Shown here piece by piece: positions 1 to 9,091 of a stretch of DNA of 64,000 bases (its first letter is position 1; each line of letters starts with the position of its first letter). A model generated the notes under the pieces. That model worked only from the letters and a program-made list of their open reading frames with translations, ran no database searches and had not been told where the DNA came from. The position numbers and the translations under genes are program-made. The stretch comes from Lachnospiraceae bacterium (GTDB lineage: Bacteria > Bacillota > Clostridia > Lachnospirales > Lachnospiraceae), in contig JAQUVX010000005.1 in assembly GCA_028693165.1 (NCBI GenBank), positions 1-64,000 on the forward strand, given 5' to 3'.

Positions 1-777
1 CTGATCCAAATCGATAGATTTTGAAAAAGCACCTTAAGGGAGCTCTATTAAAGTTACCCTTTTTTACCATCGATACGTAAAAGAAATTTCTTGCTAACTT
101 ATACTTGACTTTTCATAGCTGGTCTCCAATCTACTTGTGAATTCCTGTTTTCCGTTCTTATCACCTAGAACTTATTATATTCCCCCTTAACCCAAAAGAC
201 AATAGAGATGCCGGTTCGTCATGCCGTTATTGATTTCTCTATTGGACAGCACCCTTTTCCTGAAATAAAAACAGTATTTGCTCCATCCCTCTTCTGAATT
301 TTTGTATTACTGCGCTGAATACCCGATGTCATCTGTCTTTGTTTTTGCTTGTCGCCACAACACGTCATCATTATCACCGTATCGACATTTGTTGATGCTG
401 TGATTTAGATGCCTGAAAGGCAGAATTGAACCTTGGCGGAACGTTCATCATCCCTGCTAACATAGCCCACACTGTTTTCCAAACGCTCAATCTTAGCCTA
501 TTTTTATACTGCGCCATAGCTTTAAAACTTTAAATGTAATCTGTAATCGTTAATGCCTTTCACTTGCGTAATCGGTGGTTCTTGTTTTATAATCTTCAAA
601 AGTGCTGATTCATCTTAAGTGCACTTCAAAGTGCAATTTCTACACTTTGAAATATTTTCGCCTGCACTTTGAACCGTTTCTCCTCCCATACCAAAATGAT
701 ATTCCAAATGTAAGTATCGTTTTTTTAATCATGATGCTTCACCACTTATAGAGTGTATGCCATACTTGCCAACCAAT
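1..777. other. Intergenic, A+T-rich, no confident gene
   Basis: No convincing gene is visible in these 777 bases. The only open stretch of note on the minus strand is 374-517 (47 codons from an ATG). It has no recognisable family and no clear ribosome site, so it may be the remnant of a lost mobile-element gene. Around 618-675 the motif CACTTTGA recurs in direct and inverted form, which could be a protein-binding site or part of a decayed terminator. I cannot assign either. Low G+C relative to the genes right of the prophage suggests acquired DNA. Confidence 0.4.
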
Positions 778-1395
778 TTACTTGTTTTTCCGCGGTGTTA
801 AATCAAGCAAAATATGGTGAAGTGATAAGCCATTTCCAACCACTGCTCGCATATGTACAGTCCGATAAACATAACAAAATCGATAGTATAATGAACAATC
901 CTCAAACTGATTTTTTGATGCTTTTTCTGGCAGTTTCTTTAGCATTAACTCTTTTAATTTATTCATATCTCCTGATTCAAGAAAAACAATCATTCCTGCC
1001 TGCGGCATACACTGACTGTATTCACCATCTTCAAAACGTTTTATCCCTTGACCGTAATACTCCATTTCAAAATTATAATTATTAATATTACTTTTTAAAA
1101 ACCGTTTGCATTCAAAACATATATATTGATCTTCTTTTAAATTATCTATATAGCAACAGATATCCATACGTTTAGTTTTTTCACCGGATTCATATGCAAT
1201 GGGAAAGTTGATATTAAAATCCCCCTTTTTCTTACGCATTATATTTACCAGTTCAGTTCTGCGCTGTTCTTCTTTTTTCAGTAAGGCTTTGCTTTTGTCG
1301 GAAATATCTCGATACGATTGAATAACTAATAAAATATAGTTTTCAATATAATTTCTTCGAAACAGTTCAAACCAGGATGGAGTATTAATTTTCAT
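778..1395 (-). CDS. Putative PD-(D/E)XK-like nuclease paired with the methyltransferase
   Basis: A 205-residue protein. The region around residues 77-98 reads RMDIC, then about 15 residues, then FECKRF, giving D78 and E95-x-K97. This matches the D...ExK metal-binding core of restriction-type PD-(D/E)XK nucleases. The family call rests on that motif alone. The start ATG follows GAGGGGATAGCC and overlaps the end of the methyltransferase gene by 11 bases, so the two are probably translated together. The likely role is the cleaving partner, or a regulator, of a restriction-modification or phage-defence unit. It has many Cys and Lys residues and no membrane segment. Confidence 0.5.
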   Translation of the reverse strand: MKINTPSWFELFRRNYIENYILLVIQSYRDISDKSKALLKKEEQRRTELVNIMRKKKGDFNINFPIAYESGEKTKRMDICCYIDNLKEDQYICFECKRFLKSNINNYNFEMEYYGQGIKRFEDGEYSQCMPQAGMIVFLESGDMNKLKELMLKKLPEKASKNQFEDCSLYYRFCYVYRTVHMRAVVGNGLSLHHILLDLTPRKNK

Positions 1396-4315
1396 GGCTA
1401 TCCCCTCTTGCGTTCATAATCTGACGAGTAATATCAGCTGCAACCTTTCTAGCTTTTCCGATTGTCCAGTTCTTCCGATCTTTAGTTTGTATAATGCTAA
1501 ATCCGCTATTTTCGAACATTATAATTTTATTTTGTATTAACAGTCGACTGTTTATACGCTCTAGTCCAGCCATTCCAGAGACATCCACTAGCCCTTTATC
1601 TAAAGAATCCTCTATACCAAAATAGAAACGAACAATGGTGTAATATTCACCTATTTGTTTTTGACTTTTCCACAAAATCTCATTAGCTTCTGTCATATAG
1701 TAATTAAAATAGTTACATAGACAGTCAGCGTATGTTTGATAATCGTACTCTTCAGCAAAATCATTGGCCTTATTTTCAAATCTATTTATGCCCTCATCAA
1801 TCAGAGAAATTTGAAAATCATCCAGTTCATATAAATAATATACTAACGCATCTAACTCCTTTTGAAGATTAGCTTTTACATTTGAATTCTGACTAAATGG
1901 ATTGCATTTTTTTGTGTTCCAATCTTCATGGACTACCGCTTCCATTTGCTCTACAAGACTAACCAATTTTGCAATAGTCTGATTATCTTTTTGATATAAT
2001 GGCATTGGAAATCGCAACACATCTTCCTTTACAACCTCTGGTTTCTTTGCTGCTTTTACTTTTGTCATGTAGAAACTATAGTAGCGAAATACTTTGGAAT
2101 TCAAAATTCCCTCTAAATATCGCAAGAGCTCTGTATTTTTACCAGTGTAATCATTAAATGTTGAGAAATCGTTACTGAATATTACTGGTTCGCTGACATA
2201 AGCTGCCCCCCAGCAGTTCTCATTATAAGTTCTTTTTATTAGAACTTTAGCTGCACAAACATACATACGCAAATCCCTTGGCCTATCATAAAGCACATCT
2301 GGTGACACCTCTGGAATATCAACATAGTTCACGCCATATGGCATAAAACATCCTTTTAGAGAACCACCTTTATAACCGCTAAACTCCGGACATTTTCTAC
2401 CGTTTTTAGCAGTAATATATCCCTGAACAAACTCTAGTTTTCCATCTATGCTAGAACTTAACATCGGAAACCGTTTTAAATGTTCAATACATTCGATATC
2501 GAACTCGTCTCCATAAGTAAGAATTGTCCATAAATATTCCCGGTCATCAAATTTATGCTTACTTATCACAATTTCGTCATTTTTGTCATATATAAATTGA
2601 TGCAATAAACGAAACAACATATTGGGATGAAATGCATAGTAGCAAAAATTATAATTTAGTTCTTGTTTACAGCAATAAGTCAATATGGAACATGGATATG
2701 TAGCATGAACAAACAGTTGAGCTTTTATAGCTTCAAGATTTATCACCTGTTCCACACGGTATTTTGATAATAGATACTTCAAATAATGTTTACTATTTTT
2801 GTTAGTAAAAATCGCATTTGTTACAAGCAAAGAAACTATTGTTTTCTCATTTGCAAAATCACTTGCCCGACTGATAAAAGCCTGAGCAATTTGAGCATCC
2901 GCAATAGGTATATTTTTAGCTAAACAGTATGAAACGTGATCTGATTTTGGTATACTTTTCCAAGGCGGGTTGCCAACAATAATGTCCATATTTTTTTTAT
3001 ATAGCTTTTGATCGACTTTTTCAGAGAAAAAACTACCCTCAATCAGATTTTTTCCGATTAAATTGGGAAAGCGGAACTGATTCTCGGTTATATCTTTTGG
3101 AGTTAATTCATCTAGCAATGCAATATACAAGCTAAAACAACTGATTTTTAATGCGCCGAGATTGATATCGACACCATAAATCATATTTGCCATCAAATTA
3201 CTAAGTGTTTCTGCATCAAGTACTGTTTTCTCTTTTTTTAGTATATCAATTTGCTGCTTAAATGCACTTACCAAAAATACACCCGATCCACAAGAAGGAT
3301 CAAGTACGCAAGGAATTGTATCTTTATTTGAATATCGAGAAAAACTCTGCTGAACCATATAATCAGCTAAGTAATGAGGTGTATAAAATGCCCCTGCCCC
3401 TGCAGCTTTCTTTTCATTCTTCCATTCATCATCTATAGAAAAAAAGGTCTCATAAATATTACTGATTAACCCAATAGGAATGACAGAAAAATCATAGGGA
3501 AATAATTTCAATTGACTATTTCCATCCTTAAAGAAATCTTCGCCTTTAAAAAAACGACAAAACACAGTTAGCTGATCTGGCAATGGTAATGCTTCTTTTT
3601 GTATCATAAATAAATCACCATTGAATCGTTCTTTTAAAAAAGAAAAAAAAGAATATACATCTTCGGTATTTTTTCTCTCTAACAATTCAGAAAAAGACGA
3701 AACATTCCACTTGTCATATGCCCTTTCAGTTAGCATCTGGCGATCTTCCAAGTATTTAACAAAAATACACTGTGACATAAAATTATATGCATTTTCTATC
3801 TTCATACCATGCTTCGTATGAGCAAGTACAACAGCGCTTTTTAAGTTGAAAAGTAGTTGTTTATCTACCCTGTCACTTGAATTTGAAAGCTCCGATAATC
3901 GTTCCCAGACGACCCTTGTAGAAACTCTGGATGCCCTCAAATCATCCAGTAACCAACTACCTTCATCGCCTTTTGTGCTATTATAAAGTAATGACCTGCC
4001 TTTTCGACAAGAGAAATTATTATATATCCTAAATTCACCAGGAAGAATCAGAATAGAAATTGGAACATCATTACGGTTCCAATAAAACAAATGCAGCTTT
4101 ACGATGATATCTTCGTCGATAGAATCTATTCTTTTTATTCCTATGAAAGGATATTCTTTATACTCTGATTCAATATAATAGCAATAGTCATAAATCCCCT
4201 CGTCATCAGGACGATAAAAAGGACTTGTCTCATACTCAAGAACATGTATTAACTGACGATAGATATCTTCCCTAAGTATTTTATTGCTATTTTCAAAAAC
4301 TTGTTGTTCAACCAT
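1385..4315 (-). CDS. Type IIG/Eco57I-like adenine-specific DNA methyltransferase
   Basis: A 976-residue protein with the hallmarks of an N6-adenine DNA methyltransferase. FYTP at 310-313 starts the methylase domain. DPSCGSGVFL at 339-348 is the S-adenosylmethionine motif I. NPPW at 449-452 is the catalytic motif IV. The roughly 300-residue N-terminal part and the C-terminal part (probably target recognition plus a helical tail) are typical in length for large type IIG, ISP or PglX-like enzymes. The downstream gene with a D...ExK motif suggests a defence unit, with this protein marking self DNA. AGGAGG lies 13 bases before the ATG. Base composition is A+T-rich, unlike the flanking rlmD relic, which points to horizontal transfer. 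Which defence class it belongs to cannot be settled by eye. Confidence 0.8.
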   Translation of the reverse strand: MVEQQVFENSNKILREDIYRQLIHVLEYETSPFYRPDDEGIYDYCYYIESEYKEYPFIGIKRIDSIDEDIIVKLHLFYWNRNDVPISILILPGEFRIYNNFSCRKGRSLLYNSTKGDEGSWLLDDLRASRVSTRVVWERLSELSNSSDRVDKQLLFNLKSAVVLAHTKHGMKIENAYNFMSQCIFVKYLEDRQMLTERAYDKWNVSSFSELLERKNTEDVYSFFSFLKERFNGDLFMIQKEALPLPDQLTVFCRFFKGEDFFKDGNSQLKLFPYDFSVIPIGLISNIYETFFSIDDEWKNEKKAAGAGAFYTPHYLADYMVQQSFSRYSNKDTIPCVLDPSCGSGVFLVSAFKQQIDILKKEKTVLDAETLSNLMANMIYGVDINLGALKISCFSLYIALLDELTPKDITENQFRFPNLIGKNLIEGSFFSEKVDQKLYKKNMDIIVGNPPWKSIPKSDHVSYCLAKNIPIADAQIAQAFISRASDFANEKTIVSLLVTNAIFTNKNSKHYLKYLLSKYRVEQVINLEAIKAQLFVHATYPCSILTYCCKQELNYNFCYYAFHPNMLFRLLHQFIYDKNDEIVISKHKFDDREYLWTILTYGDEFDIECIEHLKRFPMLSSSIDGKLEFVQGYITAKNGRKCPEFSGYKGGSLKGCFMPYGVNYVDIPEVSPDVLYDRPRDLRMYVCAAKVLIKRTYNENCWGAAYVSEPVIFSNDFSTFNDYTGKNTELLRYLEGILNSKVFRYYSFYMTKVKAAKKPEVVKEDVLRFPMPLYQKDNQTIAKLVSLVEQMEAVVHEDWNTKKCNPFSQNSNVKANLQKELDALVYYLYELDDFQISLIDEGINRFENKANDFAEEYDYQTYADCLCNYFNYYMTEANEILWKSQKQIGEYYTIVRFYFGIEDSLDKGLVDVSGMAGLERINSRLLIQNKIIMFENSGFSIIQTKDRKNWTIGKARKVAADITRQIMNARGDSHEN

Positions 4316-4560
4316 AAAATTCAGATATCCTCCTTCCTATTCATAATCCTAACGGCTTTTTTCTAATATAGTATGACCTTAATTACATAATTAATATTAA
4401 CACAAGTTTCAATAAATTTGTTAAAGTTAATATATTTAATCATATATGTCAACTTATTTTATCTCATTTCATTTCATCTCGACCGATTTTATTATAACAT
4501 GCAACGCGTGCAAGAACAAGCGTTCTCATCAAAGGATTATCATATGATTATCATATATAC

Positions 4561-4737
4561 CTATTTTAGACCCAAATCGACGATTGTCTCGACATTCGCC
4601 GTCCCCGGAAACATATCCACCGCACACGCCTTCACCATCCGATACCCCCGCTCCTGCAGCACTGCCAGATCCCGCACCAGGCTGGTCGGCTTACAGGAGA
4701 TGTAGACCAGGCGGTCCACGCCAAAATCGATGATCTT
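4561..4737 (-). pseudogene. rlmD: Displaced 3' end of host rlmD
   Basis: These bases encode the last 57 residues of an RlmD-type 23S rRNA uracil methyltransferase in the host version. They include the catalytic-loop motif YISCKPTSL and the MFPGTANVET motif with its Glu. Read on the minus strand, the segment begins at the recombination point, where DKI of the intact gene would continue into IDFGVDRL. It has no start of its own from host DNA and is the piece cut off when the prophage entered. The matching 5' part is the gene at 54539-55978. It is G+C-rich like the host genes and unlike the restriction genes beside it. Confidence 0.9.
4733..4737. other. Left attachment site core (ATCTT)
   Basis: ATCTT here and at 54717-54721 is the only identity at the two prophage ends that rejoins the host rlmD reading frame. 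Joining host sequence left of it to host sequence right of 54721 gives the uninterrupted codons for LDKIIDFGVDRL. Short cores of a few bases are usual for large serine recombinases. The phage arm to the right contains ATTAGGTGTG about 13 bases away, roughly inverted with respect to CACCCTAAT at the other end. Confidence 0.8.
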
Positions 4738-4795
4738 GATAAATGCGCTTATTAGGTGTGTTATAGAAATCAATTATAAATGGAAGGAGAAAAAT

Positions 4796-5035
4796 ATGCA
4801 AGGATATAAAATACCGCATAAAGTGCGGGTAAGCAATCTCAAAAGAAAACGAATAGAACGAGGAATAAAGCAGGCTGAACTGGCTGATTTATCGGGCGTA
4901 CCGTTAAAATGCATCGGTAACTATGAACAGCTCCGTCGTGATATAAATAGGGCGCGCGTTGATATAGTTTACTCTTTGGCCGCTGCTTTAAATTGCCGGA
5001 TTGAGGAACTCTTGGAAGGCAAGGATCTTTTATAA
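4796..5035 (+). CDS. Small XRE-family helix-turn-helix regulator
   Basis: A 79-residue protein. Residues about 13-70 form a Cro/C1-type helix-turn-helix: LKRKRIERGIKQAELADLSG contains the recognition helix pair, and the end RIEELLEGKDLL is typical of small XRE proteins. The start chosen is the ATG after GGAAGGAG. It is one of only four phage genes reading rightward and lies directly inside the left attachment site, followed at once by a strong two-way terminator. This isolated position suggests expression in the lysogen, perhaps controlling late genes or acting on a host promoter. Its target is unknown. Confidence 0.75.
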   Translation: MQGYKIPHKVRVSNLKRKRIERGIKQAELADLSGVPLKCIGNYEQLRRDINRARVDIVYSLAAALNCRIEELLEGKDLL

Positions 5036-5041
5036 TAAAGC

Positions 5042-5105
5042 CCCCCAGAACGTAAAAAGAACCCCGATCCGCAACCGCAGCGGGGTTCTTTTTACGTTCT
5101 GGGGG
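5042..5105. terminator. Bidirectional terminator with a 25-bp perfect stem
   Basis: Positions 5042-5066 and 5081-5105 are perfect inverted complements separated by 14 bases. The stem contains AAAAAG on one side and CTTTTT on the other, outside a G+C-rich inner hairpin (AACCCCG/CGGGGTT). This is the layout of a terminator that works from both sides. It separates the rightward XRE gene from the leftward lysis operon. Confidence 0.9.
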
Positions 5106-5184
5106 CCAGGTTTTTATCCCATGAGACCCCCTCCCGCCGCACATCTTACTACAACTTTCTGGATCAGTCAGGCGGAAAATCCGA

Positions 5185-5955
5185 CTATTTTTTCAAGTAT
5201 GCACTACTGCAAAATCCGGTATGGGTTGCGCCGTTGATCTTGGCCACTACATAATACCATTTCTTTCCGCCCGCCGTCGTATAGTAGCCGTAATTCCGGA
5301 CTTCAGTGCCTTTTGGCATAACGACCAATGACGCCTTTTCTGTACCGGCTCCGGCCCTCAGATTAAGGTTCGCGGTTATCTTGTAGGCTCCGGCGATGCT
5401 TTTATCATAGCTCTTCGCCGTCTCAATCCTGGTTGTGACGGGCATCGCGTTGGTTCTTCCGTCCGTCACAACTACCGTGTGCCCCTTCGTCTTGGTTACC
5501 AGTACGCTGCCGGTATATAATGTCATTCCGGCCGTATAGGCTACGCGTTCATGGAAGAGCCCGGTTGCTTCCAGGGCATCCGCCTCGCCTGCTGTTGTGA
5601 AGTTGCCCGGATCTTTTCCTGATGCTTCTTTTACGCATTGTCGAACCAGGCTGCTGCAGTCACATTCCGTTTTCTTCGTCGTGCCGGTTCCGTATGTAAC
5701 TACTCCCAGGCGGTTTCCTTGGTCGTAGCCCAGATTGGGATTGTTGCATGCCTGCTTCATGGCTTCGGCGATCCCTTCGGCGATCGCTGCCGTCTTCGGC
5801 CGGAGTACATACCAACCCTTTTTATGCACGTAAAACTCCTGCATGCTTACCTCTCCGGAGAAATCCGATACGGCCGTCTGCAGCTGATCTCCGGACATCC
5901 CGCCGCTATAAGTTCCATCTTCATCTACTCTTGCGCTGCCGATAATGGTGCTCAT
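5185..5955 (-). CDS. Endolysin (NlpC/P60-like amidase/peptidase with C-terminal SH3)
   Basis: A 256-residue lysis enzyme. The N-terminal ~170 residues contain ECDCSSLVRQC, the catalytic-Cys motif of NlpC/P60-like cysteine peptidases, and KGHTVVVTDG with the expected His. The last ~65 residues (NLNLRAGAGTEKASLV ... GFCSSAYLKK) form a bacterial SH3 cell-wall-binding domain. It would cut peptidoglycan after holin-mediated release. It ends the lysis operon just before the two-way terminator and lies two bases from the holin gene. There is no signal peptide, as expected for a holin-dependent lysin. Confidence 0.88.
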   Translation of the reverse strand: MSTIIGSARVDEDGTYSGGMSGDQLQTAVSDFSGEVSMQEFYVHKKGWYVLRPKTAAIAEGIAEAMKQACNNPNLGYDQGNRLGVVTYGTGTTKKTECDCSSLVRQCVKEASGKDPGNFTTAGEADALEATGLFHERVAYTAGMTLYTGSVLVTKTKGHTVVVTDGRTNAMPVTTRIETAKSYDKSIAGAYKITANLNLRAGAGTEKASLVVMPKGTEVRNYGYYTTAGGKKWYYVVAKINGATHTGFCSSAYLKK

Positions 5956-5956
5956 G

Positions 5957-6271
5957 TCATTCGCCTCCTGTCTTAGACGTGATCTGTGAGATTGCCTGTA
6001 TTACCTTGTCATACCCAACCATCGCGGATAGCCAGGATAATAACATCAATGCGATCAGGTATACTGCCATCTTTTCGTTTAAAATTGCGCTGGTCAAAAT
6101 AATGTAAGCTGCGCCGACCGCAATACTTAATACGATCGCAATGATTCCGGCCAGCAAATTGGAATAGTACGTTTTTTTCAACTCGTCGAGCTGCTTCTTT
6201 ACCGCCTCCGTCGCCAGTCCGGTAAAGGTTGATACAATAAGCAACATGATTAAAAATACAGCTAAGCTCAT
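5957..6271 (-). CDS. Holin
   Basis: A 104-residue membrane protein with about three hydrophobic segments (residues ~3-20, 40-62 and 68-85) separated by a Lys-rich loop (KKQLDELKKTYY), and a short charged tail. Size, topology and position directly before the endolysin gene fit a phage holin that forms membrane lesions at lysis. Its start overlaps the end of the gene upstream by four bases. Family assignment is by context and topology, not by a diagnostic motif. Confidence 0.7.
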   Translation of the reverse strand: MSLAVFLIMLLIVSTFTGLATEAVKKQLDELKKTYYSNLLAGIIAIVLSIAVGAAYIILTSAILNEKMAVYLIALMLLSWLSAMVGYDKVIQAISQITSKTGGE

Positions 6272-6564
6272 AAACTGCCTCCTTCTGCCGGATCTTCCCG
6301 GCGCTCTTTCTTCTTGTAGTCCCTGTCTTCCAGCTCCTGCTTTCGTTCCCGGCTCTTATCCTTGTTAGTCCGGATCCAACCGCAAATGCCGCATTCCCCT
6401 ATCGTTGCCGCAATGACGGCACAGGCGTATGTCTCCGGAATTGATCCGATTTCCCGGTAGATCTGCAGCATCTGGGCGTTGAAATAGATAAAAAATCCGA
6501 AAACAAAAGCAAGAATGATGTTGAGGGTTCCGATCCGGCTGAACCATTCTTTTACTTTCTTCAA
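6268..6564 (-). CDS. Small membrane protein of the lysis cassette
   Basis: A 98-residue protein with two hydrophobic segments (residues ~13-30 and ~45-63) and a highly charged C-terminal tail rich in Lys, Arg and Glu. It overlaps the holin gene by four bases. Likely roles are a second holin, antiholin or lysis regulator, inferred only from position and topology. No recognised domain is visible. Confidence 0.6.
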   Translation of the reverse strand: MKKVKEWFSRIGTLNIILAFVFGFFIYFNAQMLQIYREIGSIPETYACAVIAATIGECGICGWIRTNKDKSRERKQELEDRDYKKKERREDPAEGGSL

Positions 6565-6576
6565 ATCGCGCCCTCC

Positions 6577-6930
6577 TTAGTACAGATCCTTGATGCCCTG
6601 CCGAGTCAAAAAATCTTTCTGTTCGTGTTTGATCTCTGTCGCATAGTTGAGCGCTGCATCCATGTCGCCGTTGCACTTCGCATCCGGGATCCGCTTGACG
6701 GCCCGAGCTGTCGCCTCGCCCAGGGCCAGTGCAGCTCCTACGCTTTTGATCAGCAAATACTGGTTCTGTTCCCTGGCCTGCTCTCTCTCATCCACGTCCT
6801 TCTGGCGATCGGCTCGCTCTGCCTGCTCTTTCCTTTCCCGCACCTGCAGACGGTGCTCAATCAACCAGAAGCAAAAACCTGTCACTGCGCTGGGTACTCC
6901 CATCGCAATAAAAAGCGCTGATACGTCCAT
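6577..6930 (-). CDS. Membrane-anchored coiled-coil protein of the lysis cassette
   Basis: A 117-residue protein with one N-terminal membrane segment (residues ~4-23), followed by a charged helical stretch (RLQVRERKEQAERADRQKDV) likely to form a coiled coil, and a C-terminal helical part. Its position between tail-associated small genes and the holin suggests a spanin-like or lysis-regulating role, but no motif supports that. It is unrecognised. The codon use and ribosome site (GGAGAAAGAG before the ATG) support it as a real gene. Confidence 0.6.
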   Translation of the reverse strand: MDVSALFIAMGVPSAVTGFCFWLIEHRLQVRERKEQAERADRQKDVDEREQAREQNQYLLIKSVGAALALGEATARAVKRIPDAKCNGDMDAALNYATEIKHEQKDFLTRQGIKDLY

Positions 6931-7029
6931 CTCTTTCTCCTGCCTCCCTTCTTTTTGATTTAAACGGCCCGCTTGGCGCTCTGACCGCCCACGGTTCCGT
7001 TTTCTCTTTGTACCCTAAGAAGTGTTCGA

Positions 7030-7215
7030 CTACTCGATTCCTGCCCGAGTTTCGGCCGCCTGGTTGATTCTGGCAACGCAGGAAAGGTTGTCCAATTCAT
7101 CCGGGGATATATGCTGCGCCAGTAGTTGGAAAAGCTCATTGATGACGCCCGCCTGAATGGAAATTATGGCATTCTGGGAATCGATGATTTCCACGGTATT
7201 AAGATTCCGGCTCAT
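7030..7215 (-). CDS. Small hypothetical tail-region protein
   Basis: About 61 residues, beginning MSRNLNTVEIIDSQ. The start chosen is the internal ATG preceded by GGGGGAA. It overlaps the end of the XkdX-like gene by 17 bases, so translation is probably coupled. A longer reading with an Arg-rich leader is possible but lacks a ribosome site. No recognised domain. Confidence 0.55.
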   Translation of the reverse strand: MSRNLNTVEIIDSQNAIISIQAGVINELFQLLAQHISPDELDNLSCVARINQAAETRAGIE

Positions 7216-7348
7216 ACGGTTCCCCCGTGATCTGCTCATATTCCTCCGCCGTGATCCCAAGCTTCTTTCCTGTCAGATTCTGCAACCTCGCTTTTGTGTA
7301 AAGCCCCTTTTCGTAGTATGATTTAAACTTTAAAAAATTTTTGCTCAT
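7199..7348 (-). CDS. XkdX-like small phage protein
   Basis: A 49-residue protein, MSKNFLKFKSYYEKGLY..., with the pattern of the XkdX family of tiny proteins found after tail-fibre genes in phages of Firmicutes (W/F-x2-Y-Y-x-KGLY, then K-x-G-I-T-x2-EY-x2-ITGE). The start is the ATG preceded by GGAGGGAT, four bases after the previous gene. The function of the family is unknown. Confidence 0.7.
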   Translation of the reverse strand: MSKNFLKFKSYYEKGLYTKARLQNLTGKKLGITAEEYEQITGEPYEPES

Positions 7349-7352
7349 GCTC

Positions 7353-7694
7353 TTATCCCTCCAGTTCAATGTCCGCCATGGCCGCGATATAATCAATATC
7401 GGACCGGTTCTGTTCCGCCTTCGCCTGCAGCTTGGCGATGATGTCCGCCTGGCTCAAGGCGTTTTCCGATTCCCACTCGGCTCCGTATTCTCTCCAGGCA
7501 TCAATGTTCGCCTCAATGTCTTCCCGGCTTTCGGTCGCCTGGAAATAGATTTCGTCGTACTCATAGCCCGGGCCTTCCTCGTTCTCTGTCTCGTGGATGT
7601 TTTCCCGCAGGTATACCTCCGCGATCCCTGATGCCAAAATGTAGTAAGCCAGGGCGCCCGGCCTTGTGTTAGACTGCACATTGCTCGTAAACAT
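7353..7694 (-). CDS. Small acidic tail-region protein
   Basis: A 113-residue acidic protein beginning MFTSNVQSNTRPGALAYYIL, rich in Glu, Asp and Tyr. The start follows AGGAGAA. It overlaps the end of the reverse transcriptase gene by 26 bases and precedes the XkdX-like gene. It is not similar to the accessory variability determinant (Avd) of classical DGRs, which is a basic helical-bundle protein. A DGR accessory role cannot be excluded because of its position. It could equally be a fibre-assembly protein. Confidence 0.6.
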   Translation of the reverse strand: MFTSNVQSNTRPGALAYYILASGIAEVYLRENIHETENEEGPGYEYDEIYFQATESREDIEANIDAWREYGAEWESENALSQADIIAKLQAKAEQNRSDIDYIAAMADIELEG

Positions 7695-8982
7695 AGCTTA
7701 ATTCTCCTTTCTTCCTTCTGTTTTCTTGTCGTGCTATGGCGCTTATAATTCCGGCTGCATACTCAAAAACCTCCGCCATGGAGTAATCTATGTACGCCTG
7801 CCTTGAATCTGAATGTTTAAAAAATCCTTTGTATGATGCAGTACGCGCTGCCTGGGTGCGCGTGAAAACTGTTCCGGCAAGTCTCCGGAGGATCATCCTT
7901 CGCGCCCGGACGAAATCCCGGCCGCGGATCGTTACCTTCCCGGACTGATGAACTACGAATCCCATCATGTCAATGCCTTCGCGGACGATCTCCTTGATAT
8001 GCCAGTTCTCCTTTATAGCGAAACCCAGGATGTCCTGCATAAAGCCTTTTAGGGATTCAACCGCCTTCTTCAGATACTTTCGGGAGCTGGAAAACATGGT
8101 TATATCGTCCATAAAAATAACCATCTTGTGAACCATCTGGATCTTTCTTTCCCGGCGTACTGCATGCAGGTTTTTCACATGCCGGCACGCGAAGGAGACC
8201 ATATACTGTACAGCCCATTGCGAAGGCAGCGCACCGATCATAAATCCCTCATATCCGTCCACCCGGTGCGAAGCAAGAAGGTATTGCCATAACCATAGAA
8301 GATCATTGTTCCCGCAATCCCTCCGGAACAGGGCCATGAATATCTCCAGCCGTGCGCTGTTAAAGCATTTCTTAATGTCCGTCTTAACAAAGAACCTGCA
8401 TTTCCGGGTATAGCGCTTTTTGTGCCGCTTCGCATATCTGACGGCCGCGTCATCCCGCCGGATCCATTTTTTAATCATCGCCACGCCGTACACCTGGCCG
8501 CGCTTTTCGATGCTGCTTGTCTGCTGCGGAACGATCCGGCGTTCAAAGATCGGCATAGCTCCGTAAACTGCTATATAATCCAGAACCTGCTGCATGGCGC
8601 TTTCGTTTCCGATTAGCCGTATCTTCTCGGTTGTCTTGTCAACGCGTTCTTTGATGTATACCCGTCTGAGGTGCGGATTCTTGGAGGCGATGTAGCTGCA
8701 TGCCGTTTCTGCGATCGATCGGACGGCGGCGTGGTACTGTTCCATCCGTTCGTTGTACTTTTCTGTGAATTTCTGGCGGCTTTGCTCCGGAATCCCGAGG
8801 TTCCGGGCATCATCCATCTTTATAAGCTCATAGTATCGCGATCGGGTCATTCCGTGGGCGCCCAGAAGATCTCGGAAATCATGCCGTTTCCAATGTCTCC
8901 TTACGCAATCCTCCACCCACGGAAGCACCGTCTCTACGTCTGTTATATCTATGCCTTTGCATAATCGGTGCAAGGTTATCAC
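7669..8982 (-). CDS. Reverse transcriptase of a diversity-generating retroelement
   Basis: A 437-residue protein with the reverse-transcriptase core at about residues 150-345. The palm motif FVKTDIKKCF (198-207) carries the first catalytic Asp, and IFMDDI (289-294) is the YxDD-box equivalent. IGALPSQ (249-255) matches IGxxxSQ, the substitution that marks DGR reverse transcriptases where group II and retron enzymes have QG. The C-terminal basic part (residues 355-437) would be the thumb. The start is GTG; the ribosome site is weak, so translation may be low. It lies just after the template repeat and after the target tail-fibre gene, the usual DGR order. It would copy template RNA into cDNA with errors at adenines. 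Confidence 0.93.
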   Translation of the reverse strand: MITLHRLCKGIDITDVETVLPWVEDCVRRHWKRHDFRDLLGAHGMTRSRYYELIKMDDARNLGIPEQSRQKFTEKYNERMEQYHAAVRSIAETACSYIASKNPHLRRVYIKERVDKTTEKIRLIGNESAMQQVLDYIAVYGAMPIFERRIVPQQTSSIEKRGQVYGVAMIKKWIRRDDAAVRYAKRHKKRYTRKCRFFVKTDIKKCFNSARLEIFMALFRRDCGNNDLLWLWQYLLASHRVDGYEGFMIGALPSQWAVQYMVSFACRHVKNLHAVRRERKIQMVHKMVIFMDDITMFSSSRKYLKKAVESLKGFMQDILGFAIKENWHIKEIVREGIDMMGFVVHQSGKVTIRGRDFVRARRMILRRLAGTVFTRTQAARTASYKGFFKHSDSRQAYIDYSMAEVFEYAAGIISAIARQENRRKKGELSYVYEQCAV

Positions 8983-9091
8983 TCTTTCTGAAAAGAACCG
9001 GGTTATCGGTTTCCCTACTCACCCGGCGTATTCTCTTTTGATTTTCGCCGCAGCGCAGATAGCATGAAGTACGTATTTTGATTACATTTTC

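Noticed and set aside
753-1085. 110-codon rightward frame
   Set aside because: Overlaps the nuclease-like gene on the other strand and shows no family or ribosome site.
4418-4705. 95-codon rightward frame
   Set aside because: Runs antisense through the rlmD relic; composition is of a chance frame.
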